Positions 34,098 through 47,700 of a DNA stretch of 64,000 nucleotides are shown here, piece after piece. Numbering within the stretch: the first letter of the stretch is position 1; each line of letters begins with the position of its first letter. A model generated the notes under the pieces. It had not been told where the DNA came from. It saw only the letters and a program-made list of their open reading frames with translations, and did not search any database. This DNA is from Clytia hemisphaerica (lineage: Eukaryota; Cnidaria; Hydrozoa; Leptothecata; Clytiidae): contig CACVBU010000588.1 in the NCBI GenBank assembly GCA_902728285.1, positions 372,001-436,000 on the forward strand, in the 5' to 3' direction. Position numbers and translations under genes: made by a program.

Positions 34098-35168
34098 TTA
34101 TTGAAAATATTCTACAATAGTTGGAGGATTGCATTCAAAATAGGATGACGTCATTGATCCATAAAAGCAAGAACGAGCGTTTTGAAGGAGTACACAAACA
34201 ATGTACATTTTACCAACAGCACTCAATTGTATTTTAAGATTTTTATGAAAATCCAAAAATTTATAGTAGTTCACTATGTCCCCAAAGACCCATTCTACAG
34301 AAGTTCTTGTCTTGTTCATAGCTTTATTCCAATCGCGCTGAAGAGGTGTTACATTGTTGCCTTTGAATCCTGTAATCAATTGGGGTCTCAATGGATAGGC
34401 AGGATCGCCATATATACAAAGAGCACCGCCATTTCTATCTACAGCATTCTGTACCAGTAAAGGTAAAAGTCCTGATCGAGCTAGCATCGTACTGTCATGC
34501 CTTCTCCCTTCCACTGGTCCAAATAGGTTAGCAACTAAGCCATTTGGTGTTGCAACCGATTGAAACTTGATAGCATGTACTTTTTTATGACCGTTGTATA
34601 GGATTCTTTGATTTCTTCCAGGCCTGCAAAGCTTTCGTACCGTTCCATCAACAAATCCAAAACAATTTTGTAGTGGTGCTCCTTTCTCGTGTATAACTCG
34701 ACAAAATTCCTCTAGATTTCTAGCCGATAGCCACGGTTGATGAAATGTTGTCAGAAGATGCCCCCAAGTGTTGTACATAAAATTCATCATAAGGTTGCTT
34801 ATCATACTCAACTGAGGAACAGCCAATCCAAATCTTGGTATCATATCCAAATATCGACATGGATAAGCAAATCTTTTTAAAAGAACGCAAAGTGCTGTCA
34901 ATCCATCGATTTTAAAACCGTTGTAACATTTCAGTTTATCAGGAATCGTCAAAATCTCGTAAAGTGTGTAGATATCATTTTTCAAAAACCTAAATTCTGC
35001 CTGACACTCATCATCAGTTTTGCTATCAAGATCAAAATGTTCGTATTGCCAGTAAGGGAAGTCTAGAGATTTTGATCTATTCAAATCATAGAGTAACAGA
35101 AATTCCTCTTCGTCAACCAGGTTACCATCAAATGCTTCAAGAAGTGCGATTCGGTTTCGTCTAAACAT
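34098..35168 (-). CDS. Harbinger DDE transposase (DDE_Tnp_4 type)
   Basis: An uninterrupted frame of 356 residues from ATG (35168) to stop. The DDE nuclease core is visible: the first Asp in FGFVDGTVRKLCRPG (about residue 175), the second in YGDPAYPLRPQ (about residue 251), and the Glu in SVEWVFGDIVNYYKF (about residue 293). The N-terminal part (MFRRNRIALLEAFDG, DEEEFLLLYDLN) and KVHAIKFQSVATPNGL are family hallmarks. The length is normal, with no stop or frameshift, so catalysis is likely conserved. It acts with the Myb-like protein encoded on the other strand of the same element. Confidence 0.92.
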   Translation of the reverse strand: MFRRNRIALLEAFDGNLVDEEEFLLLYDLNRSKSLDFPYWQYEHFDLDSKTDDECQAEFRFLKNDIYTLYEILTIPDKLKCYNGFKIDGLTALCVLLKRFAYPCRYLDMIPRFGLAVPQLSMISNLMMNFMYNTWGHLLTTFHQPWLSARNLEEFCRVIHEKGAPLQNCFGFVDGTVRKLCRPGRNQRILYNGHKKVHAIKFQSVATPNGLVANLFGPVEGRRHDSTMLARSGLLPLLVQNAVDRNGGALCIYGDPAYPLRPQLITGFKGNNVTPLQRDWNKAMNKTRTSVEWVFGDIVNYYKFLDFHKNLKIQLSAVGKMYIVCVLLQNARSCFYGSMTSSYFECNPPTIVEYFQ

Positions 35169-35640
35169 TTTTTTATGATAATAATACCTTAAAACAAATT
35201 AACATTTGGCGGAATTTAGTTTCACTTAATCTCCAATCTCGAAATGCAAAGGAAAAAGCAAGAGAAATTGACATTTTTTTCCTTGTGTTTTGAATGAAAG
35301 GTGAAATTGACAAGCTTCGAATGAAAATATGTAATTGACAGAAAATTGATATCACATCACAGCATAAATCAGCCAATAAAAAACACAAAAGAAATTAAAT
35401 CGTTTTTACAGTAAAACAATAATAAAGACAATTTTTTCTGAAAAACTGTGCAATTGAACTCTCCGAAAAAAATTGTAATTGCCGCCATTTTGTCGAATTA
35501 TTTGTTTACATTTATTATTTTCCCGCGGAAATTTGTAACGTAGATCGTAACAAGAAATTGGCGAGACGGCAACGCCAAGGCGACGGCCCCTAATAAAGTT
35601 GCCGTCGGCCCTGCCGTTGTTGAATCGTAAACTCTCTAAT

Positions 35641-36394
35641 CTTGCACCTCATGGGTCCCCACAATAATATTGATTTTTCAAGGGTTTCAAGGAAATTTTC
35701 AAGGGCAGGAAAGAAATCAAGGGTGTTTCAAGGGTTTCAAGGAATTCAAGGGTCGCTGACCACCATAATATTCTCATTTTTCATTTTATTCTTCTAAATC
35801 TACAAATTTTAGCAAACAGACTTTCGTCTCTAAATAAGAAAAAAAATAAAATCCAGATAAAACTCTAAAAAATCTACTTACACATTTATTATTAAAACCA
35901 GTATATATATATTTGAAAATTTGAATTTGCGAACTTTCATTTTACTTGAGTTGATAAACCACAGTGTCTCCGCAAAATGTTAGAATTATAAACACAAGAT
36001 CTTATCCCATTTTTAAAGAACATACAACTGTACTGCTGTTGTAATGAAACCAACTATATAAATCAAACTTTTTCTTCATGATGACCGAAATTACCCAACT
36101 CAACTAAACCTGAAAACCTCGCGTTACAGCGTGTCCGGAAAAAAAAGAACAAATTTAACTCCGAGTAATATTATCAAATAATTCATCCTTTATCCAATCA
36201 ATAGTTATTCAATTTAATTAGGTCATAAAGAGGATTTTTGTTCATCAAAGTCACGTTTCGCTTTTTTCCAGGCACACTGTAATCTGAAAAAGGTTATGAA
36301 AACTTTTAATGAATTCCCTGATATGCATGGTAAAATGACAACTGAAAGAAATAAACAATAGAAAATTAGACAATTTTAATTGGTAACAACAACA
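35641..36394. other. Intergenic stretch, no gene seen
   Basis: AT-rich. Immediately after the Harbinger end comes a patch of CAAGGGTTTCAAGGAA phrases (about 35680-35755) resembling the interior of hAT-type MITEs, but paired ends are not visible. Confidence 0.35.
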
Positions 36395-36684
36395 TACTCT
36401 TAGGTGCCAAATAAACGAGCCCCCCGCTTGTTAATTTTTCGAAAATTTTCCAACCCCCCCGGACCTTATAAGGAACCCCCCGTTTATTAATTCTTAAAAA
36501 TATTTTCAGCTGTCAAAGAGAAGGCCCCTTATTTTGCTCTTAATAGCCTGATTTTAGCCTATAGTTACCTTATTTTTGGGGTTTCAGAAGTACAATTTCC
36601 AACCCCCCCAGCAATTAGGTCCCCCCCGTTTATTAAAATTTCGAAAATTTTCCAATCCCCCCGTTTATTTGGCACCTAAGAGTA
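36395..36684. mobile_element. MITE with ACTCTTAGGTGCCAAATAAA ends
   Basis: The inverted ends of 23 bp start TACTCTTAGGTGCC and end GGCACCTAAGAGTA. The interior contains poly-C runs and two or more CGAAAATTTTCCAA CCCCCC phrases, so the body is partly self-complementary and repetitive. Non-coding. Confidence 0.75.
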
Positions 36685-36892
36685 CAAAATAGTAACGAAT
36701 CAAAAGCAAAAGACAAATGATAACAAACAAGTAAAATAAACAAAATTATTTCATAATTTCGTGTTAAATTAAAATGAAAATAAAAATTCAGCCAACCGAT
36801 AGGGAATTCAATAAAGTCGACTTTTTAAAAAGAATTCGAGGCTAGAAATACCGAAAAACAACAAAAAAACTACACAAAAAATCGAAGAGACA

Positions 36893-37465
36893 ATGAATGC
36901 GAAACCTATAGATAACAAAACGAAAACACATTCAAAGAAAAGTTTTGCCGAAATCATGAAAACCGGTGACGAGTTAAATGTATCTAGCATGAAACAAATA
37001 CTTCGCAGCGAAATAGTCGAAGAACAAATGGAAGAACAGAGAAAGCAATCAAGGGAAGCTAACATCATCATACATGGAGTGGAAGAGAATGGTAATAGAG
37101 ATGACAATGATTTCGTAAACGAACTCTTAAACGACGTTTAAATAAACACAGAGCCAACTTACGTCTCCCGTATTGGTAAAGAATCAAATCGTACACGACC
37201 AATCAAAGTTGTATTTAATGACGGGCATGTAAAATACGAATTTATGAGAAACTTAAGAGAATTGAAGCAGTACGATAAGTACGCCAACTTGAGCATCACA
37301 GACGATTTAACAATAATAGAAAGAGACCGAGTAAAAGAATGGAGAAGTAAAGCAAACGAGAGAAATCAAGCAATGCCGCAGAGCGATTACAAATGGAGAG
37401 TGCGAGGAAATCCTCAAGGAGGACTATATTTAAAAAAAATATTTTGTAAAACAAGATCGGTTTAG
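36893..37465 (+). pseudogene. LINE ORF1-like fragment (transposase_22/RRM type)
   Basis: A single frame from ATG 36893 to 37465 is broken by one TAA at 37139-37141. It begins with a Lys-rich segment and a coiled coil (MKQILRSEIVEEQMEEQRKQ). It continues with the RRM-like core typical of non-LTR retrotransposon ORF1 proteins (EANIIIHGVEE, then VSRIGKESNRTRPIKVVF and RNLRELKQYDKYANLSITDD). The tail KWRVRGNPQGGLYLKK is also typical. ORF2 (endonuclease/reverse transcriptase) is absent, so this is a dead, truncated copy. Confidence 0.75.
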
Positions 37466-37499
37466 AGAGGACCTGAACGGGCCTGAAACCGTATTCTGT

Positions 37500-37545
37500 A
37501 TAATAATAATAATAACAACAATAATAATAATAATAATAATAATTA
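37500..37545. repeat. AAT/ATA trinucleotide microsatellite
   Basis: About 14 AAT-type units with two AAC interruptions, lying immediately 3' of the LINE ORF1 relic. Confidence 0.9.
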
Positions 37546-38709
37546 TTGCATTTCTAAAGTAACTTAAAACCGTTGGTAAATTATATTCAGTCGTCAGATA
37601 ATAACCGTCGGCTAAATATTTCGTCGCCAAGCGATTCTCATCAGCCTTTACCAACGAATGTTTTACCACACTATTCCTAAGTTTTATCCTCTTATTTTTG
37701 ATAAAACCAAAAACTGCGTTAAAAAGATAACATAGACCAGCTCTACAAACATTTAATTAATTTGTGTAAAGAATTACAGAGAAAGTAAGTAAAGTAAGTA
37801 TATTCATCTGGTGGCTGTCGGCGGAGCCGGGAGTGAGGGAGTCTATCCCCTTTTCTATTTGCGCAAGACCTGGGAGATCGAATGCTGAGATGGAGCGCCA
37901 CACCTACTCTCAGCTCCCAGTAACTTACCGCCTAGATCAGATTACCCAATCTTACTTCGCAAGGGTTGGTAAATAAGTGCTTGGAATTTTCTCTGAATTT
38001 CGTTAACCGTATAATGTACACTGTACAACGTGAAAAAACTAACTAACTAAACTAATAATATCTATGGTGCAATCAAGTTCAATTTATATAACCTGTCCTC
38101 TAGCCTGTGTATTTTTTTGTCAAATTCATCAGGTTTGGTGTTCAAATGAGTAGCAAATAGCATCCAAATTGCCCCATCAAAACTTCGTCACCAAACAAGT
38201 ATTGGATAACTAATGTCAAGACAATACCAGATTTTAAATGCAATACAAACACACTTCCTCGACTTTGTTTTCAAAATATTTCAAGTTACCAATTAACTGA
38301 TTACATGGTAAAGATACCATCTTTTGTTGTTAATGAGCCACAAACCAGAATATACGATAATCTATGTTGGTCGCAGTCGGTAGAAAGCTCCAGTGTTGCC
38401 CGAGAAAAATGCTTTTTTGTTCGTCAAAAATGAGCATGGTGACTGCCTGATATTTCGTCGCCGAAAACAGAGTATTTCATGATAGATGTATTTATTGGAG
38501 TAATATTCTGAATTAAGCTTTTGGGTAAAAAACAACTCCAAAGTATGGTGTTATTTCCATCACTGCTGGTCCGGCAGGTCCATCATTCACAGCAGCTGAA
38601 TTCACGATTCTTGAAACTAAGCACTACGATAATTTCTGGAGAATTCTCACAGGACCCATTGAAGATATGTTTCTTAATTTGTAAGATCTGTCAATTCCTA
38701 AGTATTTCT
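37546..38709. other. Intergenic stretch; possible LINE/SINE 3' tail
   Basis: The part at about 37800-38060 is GC-richer and ends in TACACTGTACAACGTG, then poly-A and TAAC repeats (ACTAACTAACTAAAC). This resembles the 3' end of a non-LTR retrotransposon or SINE and may belong with the ORF1 relic upstream. The remainder should include the 3' UTR of the PAS gene on the - strand. No other gene is seen. Confidence 0.4.
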
Positions 38710-41700
38710 TCAGTTCCAAAGATGGTCGTTTTCACTGAGCAGCATATTCAAGACTTCTTCATTTTCACCAGACAGCCAACTTGTATCAAACGTTCCAAAG
38801 TCGATCAAGTTCTGGTTCTGTTGATCACCAAATTCTGTAAAATAAAGTTTTTGAATTGTGAAACAAGATGTCAGGAAATTTACCCCCGGAATTCGGCCAA
38901 ATAGAAACTTACCACCAGGAGATAAAAAAAAAAATTCTGGGAGCAAGATTCCGGGCAAACCATTCCCTTTGTTCGCTTTTTTAATGATTCTGAAGGCAAT
39001 CACGACTGTACCACGTCCATTAGTAAAATCAAAAAGTGGTGCAAATGGCTCTGGGTACGAGATTGGATTGTGGGTAGTCTAGCAAGCTAGACGACTAATT
39101 TATACATAGTAGAAATAAAGCAAAAAGTAATGAATGGAACAATTTTAGTCGTCTAGAAACCTTTGTGCACTAACTCCAAACAAAAGAAAAGTGTCAATAT
39201 TGCAATTATAATTTTTTCTTGCTCAAAATAATTCTTGAGAAAAAAAATATGTGTGGATTTGTGTATTGAAAGTTTTTCATTTGAGTTGATTTCGTTTTGA
39301 GAGTTTGTTGTTGCTTTGATAAATTGTTTTCTAGCTACGCAAGTTTCTGCGTAGCTAGCCCCTGTATCTATAAGGCTGGAACACCGGATTCTTCCAATCG
39401 TTTATACAAACTAAATCCCGTATTATTATTAGTATTTTTATTATTAGTATTACACGCATTATAAACGACTCCAGTCTAGATTGTGGGACAGTTTTCCCGA
39501 GAGCAAAAAACCGCCGGAAAGAAGTCATGTACGACCTGGAGAAATCTTTAAGACTCCACATAAATTTAAAGGCGTCAAAAACGTATATAATGCATGTACT
39601 AGTTTTTACTTGGTCGTACTTTCTGAATTTAGACACAAGAAACGATGCTCCCCTACATCATTATATTTGATTCTATGATGAGAAGTTTTGTGTGTGGTTT
39701 GTACCAAAACTGAAAAAAAGAAGTATAAGTACACAAGAACTAAACATACCATTAAGGTTAGGCATGTTTGCCATTGGTCTTAGTAATGGATTGTTTTGTT
39801 GTTGGTTTTGTAATTGTTGGGTTTGTAATTGTTGGGCTTGTTGTTGTTGGGGTTGTTGCTGTTGTTGTTGCTGTGTTGGTGCAACAGTGTCGCGAGAACC
39901 ATTTTGCGATTGAACAAGCTGCTCCAGCTGTTGGCGCTGTTGCATATAAATCTGCATTCGTTGATACTATGATGATAACATAAGTGGAAGGTTAATTATA
40001 CAGGTTCAATACAGGCCTAGCAAACGCACATTTTGACATCAGCTGAAAAATCGAAAGAAAATCTTGAAAATGCTACTTTTACCGTATTTCAACATTTCAA
40101 GCAGCGTAAATTTCAGGGGAGTCCATCTAATTTCAGATTTTAATCGCACGATGGGTTATTTTTTCTTATTTGGCACTCCCTCAAAGAGAGCAATCGTTAA
40201 TTGCATCCTGTAGAGAGCAATTAATCGTTAATCACACTCTTCAATGCGGCGCCAATGTTTACAAAATTGATTTTAATGGTTTTTTTTTGCATCGAACGTT
40301 TTAATTGCATTCGAAATATATTTTGTGAGAAAGAAAATCAATAAACAACAATAAAAGAAAGACAGAGAGAATAGAAAAATATAAAACTCTCAGTGTAATT
40401 TCTGTAATTTACTTTCCTAAGTGCGAAAAAGTAGTGAAAGCCATTGTGCGATTAGCGCGTAATCATATAATAACTCGTACACTTCGAAAATTGCACTCGT
40501 GATTTTTTTGTTTCGAATTTTCTTCGTCCTTTCGGACTCGGAAAATTAATAACAAAAAAATCACTCGTGCAATTATATTCGAATTGCACTCGTTATCATG
40601 TGATTACATATACTAAACATTAGCTTATTTTTAAAGCTACATTTTCAAAAACTTAAACGTTAATTTTAGCTTTTAGGAAAAAGCATTTAGGTCTCATTTT
40701 TGTAAATTTATTATTTCATACCATTTGTCACAATTTGAAGAAAACAGACAAGGTTTATAGAGATTACTGTAATTGTACGATTTCAGTATCCCCCTCCCTC
40801 GGGATCTTATTGCTTGAATCAACCATGACTTAATGAATTAATAATACCTGTTGAAGTTGTAATAATTGTTGTTGGTTTTCAAGGAAAGGTTGAGCGTAGG
40901 ATAATTCTTCTGTTTCGTCGACTTTCTTGGGATCCTTTTTCGGATCATCCGAAAGCTTTTCCATACCGTCGTTTAGACATTTATCAGTACCCGACAACAG
41001 TGCCTGAAGATCGGGCGAGGATACTTCAGGAAAACAATCATTATTTTGTTCAGAGTTTTCATTATAAGCTAATGTACGTTTTATATCGTTCAGTTCCTTA
41101 AAACAGGAACCATCGAAGACTCGACTTGGATCATTCGCCTCTTCGGGTGTTTTCGTTTCACCGCCAACCGCCCCTTGTTGGGCGTTAAGTAATTGTTCTC
41201 CCATTTCTGGTGCGTTCATGTTTTCTGGCGTTTTTTCGCGGTTTTCAGATTGTTGATCAAGTATAGATTGTTGTAACTGTTGCAATTGTTGTAATACTGG
41301 TAACACTTGACTAAAGTTCGTCAAATTTTGCGACTTATCTTGCATGACGTTGACCAATTGCGTTAGAACGTGTTTCTGTAACACTTGTAAATGTACTAAA
41401 ATTTGTTTCGAAATGAACTTTTGTAAATCCGACGTATCCCCTTGAATAGTGTTCTGTTGATCTTGAAAACTCTGTTGGAAAAATTGAAGACTTTTTTCGA
41501 GAGATGCTGAATTTAGGACTTGAGATACGGACTGTTGTTGTTGGGCTGAGTTCATTTGGTCTTGTTGTTGTAGTTGGGCTAATTGTTGTGTTAAGAGTTG
41601 CTGCGATTCGAGGAATTGAGTGTGTTGCGGTTGTCGTGTCTCTGATTGGTTGTTCGGATCGATTTGTGATTGCTGCCGTTGAAGAGGGTTCGGAGTTTCC

Positions 41701-44700
41701 GGTTTACTTTGTGACCTTTGTAACAGATACGCCAACTGTTGGGCGTTTTCATTTTGATTTGAGCACTGAGTTTCCGATGCCACCCTTTGATAGTGCGTTG
41801 ATGGAGAAAGTTCTTGCGAAAATCGTAACTCGGTGTTCATGTTCGACATACTACTACTAGCGTTCGAAACAGGAGCAAAGCTAGGCGAAGTTAAAGGAGA
41901 TTCAGTGGTAACAGATAAGCCCGTTGATATTGATAGTCTTTGGCAAGACTCCGCAAATGCTGAAGCATTACTTCTAGGCTGCTCATCATCAAGTTCAACA
42001 TTTACTTCAGGCTGTACAACTTCCGGATTTTTACCGGATTTATTACCGCCATTCCCGTACTCCGTTGGATCATCTTCATTTTTACGACGGATTCGAATGT
42101 CTTTTAATACTTTTTGTTGGTGCGAGACCATGTTTCGTAATTTTACTGCGCGTGCGCGAAGTTCTAAATCTTTGACTTTGCCGCGCACTTGTTTTTGTAG
42201 ATAGTCCTGTTGTCGTTTATGCTTCTTCAATAGATATTTGAAATAATCAAACATTTCTAATTGTTCCGAGAAGTGCGCTTTGAATGCCGGATCTTCCATT
42301 TTGGCTTTATACTCTGTCATGATTTTATTGATGCGCTCCAACTGTCTTTCTTGTTTGACGAAAGATTCTGCCAAAGACTTGTGTTTATCCGTTAGCTGAC
42401 TGTGTAGAAGTTGCTGTATCTCCAATGTTTGCTCGATTTCTTTCTCCTCGTCCTAGATAAAATTAAGAAGGAAAGACAAAGATAAGTTTACAACTAGATT
42501 TCTAGGCTAGTTTACAGCGTGGTAGGAGCCTGAAATACTTTATCAATCGATAATACTTGACGGGCATTTATTTCCACGCTCATAGAATGCAGAGGGGTCC
42601 AGCCCACTGCATTTTTCAGGGGTGGGGGGTTTGTGGCGAACAAAAATAGCTCCCGGCTTAATCTTAAACGTAGCCACCACCAATTTGCATGCAAATTCTC
42701 AATAAATTTATTACGCCGCAGGCAGAAAGTCGTAAGAGGAGTCAAAACCTTCCCCAGAGCGTAGATTCTTAATATAATCTAAATCCTTTGTAACCTATCA
42801 GCTTTTCCCCCAGTTTTATTACTCAGCACTCAGCACTCAGTCCCCAGCCCCCAGCCCCCAATCAAGCAAAAATGGTTTAGCCCCCCTAAGCTTTGGGGGG
42901 GGTTGCTTCTATGACGCTGTTTAGGAGATGTTCTTATGGAGAGAGATTTGATTACAATAACGAATGTTTTAAGTGGTTGGATCAGAGAAATCCAGCTTTT
43001 GAAAAGCTTAAGGATTATTTCCACGGAGAGCCACCATTATTAACAGAATTAACAGAAAAAGAGCAAAAGTATTTCAGTCAAATCTTAAATTAAGTAAAGA
43101 AGTGTTATTTAGTGCAGGTTTTAAATGGTGAATTAGACATGACATGACACTCTGTTGAAAGATAATTTCAGATCGGAAAAGTAGAGATCACAAATGTAAG
43201 TTGGGACTGAAAGCTCATTTTGTTGCTGTCGCGTGATGACCTAGTTTTTGCAATTTGATACTTGCCAGTATTACAAAAGAAAATTACCTTTTCCGATTGT
43301 GGATCGCCTTCAGAAGTGCTTTCTTGAGGCAACAAGTCACCTTAAAAGAAAGGAATCAAAATAAAATTACCACAATGGTTGGTTAATCTGTCTAAAATCC
43401 CTAAAATGACCTTTGCAACTAAAAGTTAAAAAAAATAGAAAGGTAATAATCATTTATGACGACCATCTTTTAAACTGGTTTCAGCTGTGTTGGACATTCA
43501 CCGTACTCTATCTGCCTGAATTCTGAAACTTATTTTACCAATCGAACATACGAGGACCCTGCAGCATCAGATTCTTGTCATATAAATTTTCCGCGTTAAA
43601 TTTTAGGACGAACCAAAAGTCAAAAAAACTTTTTGAACTGAATTTCGCGAATCCGCCTTTTTAATCTAACTGCTTTCGTCTCCCCTGCTGCTGTTGGGAA
43701 AAGTCATGATTTATTTTTTCTCGCAACGTCTAAATTTCAAAAAAATGACCAAAATTCGCAGAATTTTTCAAAAGGTTTTAAGCAATATCAAGCCTCATTT
43801 CCAGGCAAATGATATAGTGCAGTAGCCTAGTTAACTAAGCCCGTATTCACAAGGCTAGGACACACGGCTTATGGCAATATAGCGTTTTTATTATATTTAT
43901 TACATTTTTTATATTTACGGATTTTAAGTTTGCCTTGGAATACTGGCTTAGGGAAAGGGCGCGTTCATAATATGAACGCAGGATTCGGTGAGCTTCTGAT
44001 TGGTCAGAGTAGGTCACGTGGTAAAAAATCGGGAGTTTTCGTGAGCGGTAGAAGTTTATAATTATTTTATCAGAAAACGAGTAGAAGAGGTAGCCTATAG
44101 AAAAGGATGGGACTCATTGAATGCAAGATCTTTCTTCGATTATATTATGATGGATATTTGGAATACTGTATCAGAAAAAGTTTTCAAGACCTGATCCCGA
44201 CCTGATAGTGCTCCTCTTGTTTTTGGGAAGAATTGAACTGATGAAGAAAAAAGAATGCTATTCGTCGTAAAGACAGCAAAAGTTGCTTGTTTCCAGAATG
44301 GCAAATAATAAAGTAAAGATTTGTGATTGAACATTGACTATCGTATGTGGCAATATATAAGAGAGTACTTTGTACAGATCCTATGCTGTAGTTCTGTATT
44401 CTGATTGGATTGCATGACATGATATTGTATCATACTGTAATGGATAGATGATAGACAGTTCTTGGTTTTTGACTGGTTGTGGTTTCTTGTTGTTTTATGA
44501 ATTTGAGACTTTATGCTCGATTTTACAGACAATGACATCTTTCGTTTTCGAAGACCATAAAACTGTCGGTGCTTATTTTCAGTGACAGCTATACGAATTC
44601 AAGACTCAAGAAAATGTTTTTTTTGGGGGGGATTGATTACATACATTGTTTTGTATACGGTATTTTAGCCTGCTAGTCTAAAGTAATTTTTATTTACAGT

Positions 44701-47700
44701 ATTTTGTTGAAGGTTATTTTTAAGATGAGCTTTGTAAAAATCATACAAAATACTTTAATGTCAAATCACAAAATTATCACTCAAGGAACGAATTTGTCTT
44801 TTGTTGACTTTCCATAAAACATAACTTTTTGAAAAAAATGAACAAATTTTTCCTTCACTCTCCATCGGCACACTTTACAATAGAATTTCATTTTATATTT
44901 TACAAAAGGAGCGCATAAACTGTAAGACGGAGAGTTTGTTTATCTAATCTTACAATAAGAGCCAATCAGAAGATAGAGAAAAAGACAAAATAAAAAAATT
45001 CTAAATAATGTTTTGATATTATGTTCTGTGTGTGGTGTGATTTCATATTTTCGATATGAAACGAATTAAGTCAACGACGAATAATTATGCAAATTATGTG
45101 AGTTTACGTTATCCCTCGCCGCGAAATTTGAATTGTCGTTGTTGTCAGTTGATAAGCTACCGAGTTTACTGTCCCTAAGCTAGTTATTCAGTCATAACTT
45201 AACCATCAGATTTATCCAAGTGACTGAATCAAACTAGCTTAGATTTCTAGGCTAATAGTGCAGTATAGTGACAAAGAAAATGCTGAAATGAGGAGGGTGA
45301 GAAATAAACTTGAAAGCAATATAAATATTTCTTATCCATCTTTTGGATGAGGTCAAAGCAACCCGCGGGCCGCGTCGCATACGTTATAATTATTTTCTCT
45401 GAAATTTGTACGACTTTCAATGCTCAGTTCATCGTGATATGATAAGATGCGAGTTGCGAGTTACGAGTTGCATTTAAAACCACGAGTTGCGAGTTACTTT
45501 TTACGAGTTACGAGTTACGAGTTGCATTTTAACAAAATAAAATCGCGAGTTGCGAGTTACGAGTTGCATTTTAACACACAAAATTCGCGAGTTGCAAATT
45601 AAAAGTGCGAGTTGCAAATTAAAAGTGCGAGTTGCAAACTAAAAGTACGAGTTGCAAATTAAAAGTGCGAGTTGCAAATTAAAAGTGCGAGTTGCAAATT
45701 AAAAGTGCGAGTTGCAAAATAAAAGTGCGAGTTGCAAATTAAAAGTGCGAGTTGCAAATTAAAAGTGCGAGTTGCAAATCAAAAGTGCGAGTTGCAAATC
45801 GAAAAGTCAGTAAGGGTGAATGAATAACATTTCTATTGATAAAAGAAAAGATATTTCGTAATGGTTAAATGGTTATTGCTGCGCTCACTATTATACATAA
45901 AAAAGAGCAAACATTTGGTGGATCAAGAAAAAAATGTACACAAAGTATGTATTTACATTGCATGAGTGTAAAGTACTGTAGAGAAAAGTGCGCCTGGGAG
46001 GGGATACTAGGTATGGAGGATATGTCATGTATGTTCGGACCGGACCTTTGAACCCTTACCCTTAAGAAAGTTTTTCTGAAAATTTGCGAGAAAAGCAACT
46101 CTTAGAGAGACTTATTTTACTTTCTTTTTGCAGATTTTTCAACATTGAGACCCTTAGACTCCTTTGACTTTCGATTTTTCGCAACCCATATTTATTCAAG
46201 TACCTAAATAGGCATATCCACTTAAAGTTGTTTTTTATCAACTTTTTGAGAGATTTCAGATGGTATCTAATCGGTTTTTGCTAGTTTTGAGTTTTACAAA
46301 ACATCTTAAATTGTTTTTGGGTACCTTTAAGGTTTTTCCTGCGTCCCGTAGAAAAACATCCGAAGTAAGAATTGGCCATCATAAAACCTTTGACCCTAAG
46401 GATTTTCTTAATGTAAATAAAATTTCAAAAACAAAGTAACAGTTCCAGTCATCCCAGGTACAAAAAATTCGAGAAAGATATTCGAGTAAGTGAAAAAAGG
46501 CTTCACTGCAAAGTAGCTAACAGGACTAGCTAGGATGGTCGTGATTTCAAATGAAAGAACTGCAGAAAGATCTTCTTGTACAGAAGACATGTCTTTTGAT
46601 GAACATTTTCAGTTACAAATCAATGACCTAAAAACGTATATTATAAAAAAATAGGTAAGGCACTACGTATAACATAAGAAATTAACTAAGTACTAAAAGT
46701 ATTACTATTACTAAATCTCAAAAGGGAATTGAAAAAAAGACGTCGAAAAACGAAAAATTCCTAAAGCTTTACACGAAAGTTCACTCAAAAGTCCAAAACT
46801 CTCAAATTGATCATTTCTCATGTTTGTAAAAATTCTAAAAAAATAAGAATACGTTAATTAATTAATTTATTTAAAATCAAATAAAAGATAGATGAAACGA
46901 ACAATAAAACCGATCAGCTGAAAGATTATTGCTAGTCCTCGCAAGTAAAGTTTAATCCCTTCGCTTACTCTTGGTTACAGAACAATAGTTAAAAAGATCA
47001 AAAGAAATAAAGCGTGAAACAAATCAACCAGAAGTCAGCGAAAGGGCCATAAATCTATCAACAGGAGAAGAAGAATTTCAAAAAAAACTTATGCCACTCA
47101 CACTTAAAAAATAAACTAAAGATATACCAAAATATGTCACTCACACTTAAAAAATAAACTAAAGATATACCAAAATGTCACTCACACTTAAAAAATAAAC
47201 TAAAGATATACCAAAATATGCCACTCACACTTAAAAAATAAACTAAAGATATACCAAAATGTCACTCACACTTAAAAAATAAACTAAAGATATACCAAAA
47301 TATCACTCACACCTAAAGATATACCAAAAGGTCACTCACACTTAAAAAATAAACTAAAGATATACCAAAATATGCCACTCACACTTAAAAAAATAAACTA
47401 AAGATATACCAAAATGTCACTCACACTTAAAAAATAAACTAAAGATATACCAAAATGTCACTCACACTTAAAAAATAAACTAAAGATATACCAAAATGTC
47501 ACTCACACTTAAAAAATAAACTGAAGATATACCAAAATATGTCAATCACACTTATAAGGTGCATAGAAATATTATAAACTATTACATATTTGGTAAAATT
47601 TGAACACTTTCAATGTTTTCAACTTTAATTGCGTTAGCTTTAATCGTGTTCAGTTCGGCTTGGGTAATGCCGTTTAATGCTGGATCAATGCGTATCACGG

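Larger units (their letters stand above)
31992..35640. mobile_element. Complete Harbinger-type DNA transposon
   Basis: Exact 18-bp terminal inverted repeats ATTAGAGAGTTTACGATT occur at 31992-32009 and, inverted, at 35623-35640. GACGGCA/GCCGTC motifs recur just inside both ends. Between them are the two genes expected of PIF/Harbinger elements on opposite strands: a Myb/SANT-like protein (+) and a DDE transposase (-), convergent with their 3' ends about 0.86 kb apart. The expected 3-bp TWA duplication is not clear at the edges. Both genes are intact, so the copy may be young. Confidence 0.88.

Noticed and set aside
38521-38904. A 127-residue + strand protein
   Set aside because: It overlaps, on the opposite strand, the last PAS-gene exon (38710-38834), which has a proper acceptor, matching phase and a sensible C-terminus.
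39692-39983. Val/Cys-rich open frames on the + strand
   Set aside because: They are the antisense of CAG/CAA polyglutamine codons in the PAS gene exon at 39750-39966.
41504-42204. Open frames on the + strand
   Set aside because: They are shadows of the large PAS-gene exon on the - strand (40848-42452), whose frame is supported by phase and composition.
45590-45805. CRISPR-like array
   Set aside because: The 20-bp units are directly adjacent with no unique spacers, and the array is mirrored at the other end of a transposon in a eukaryotic genome.
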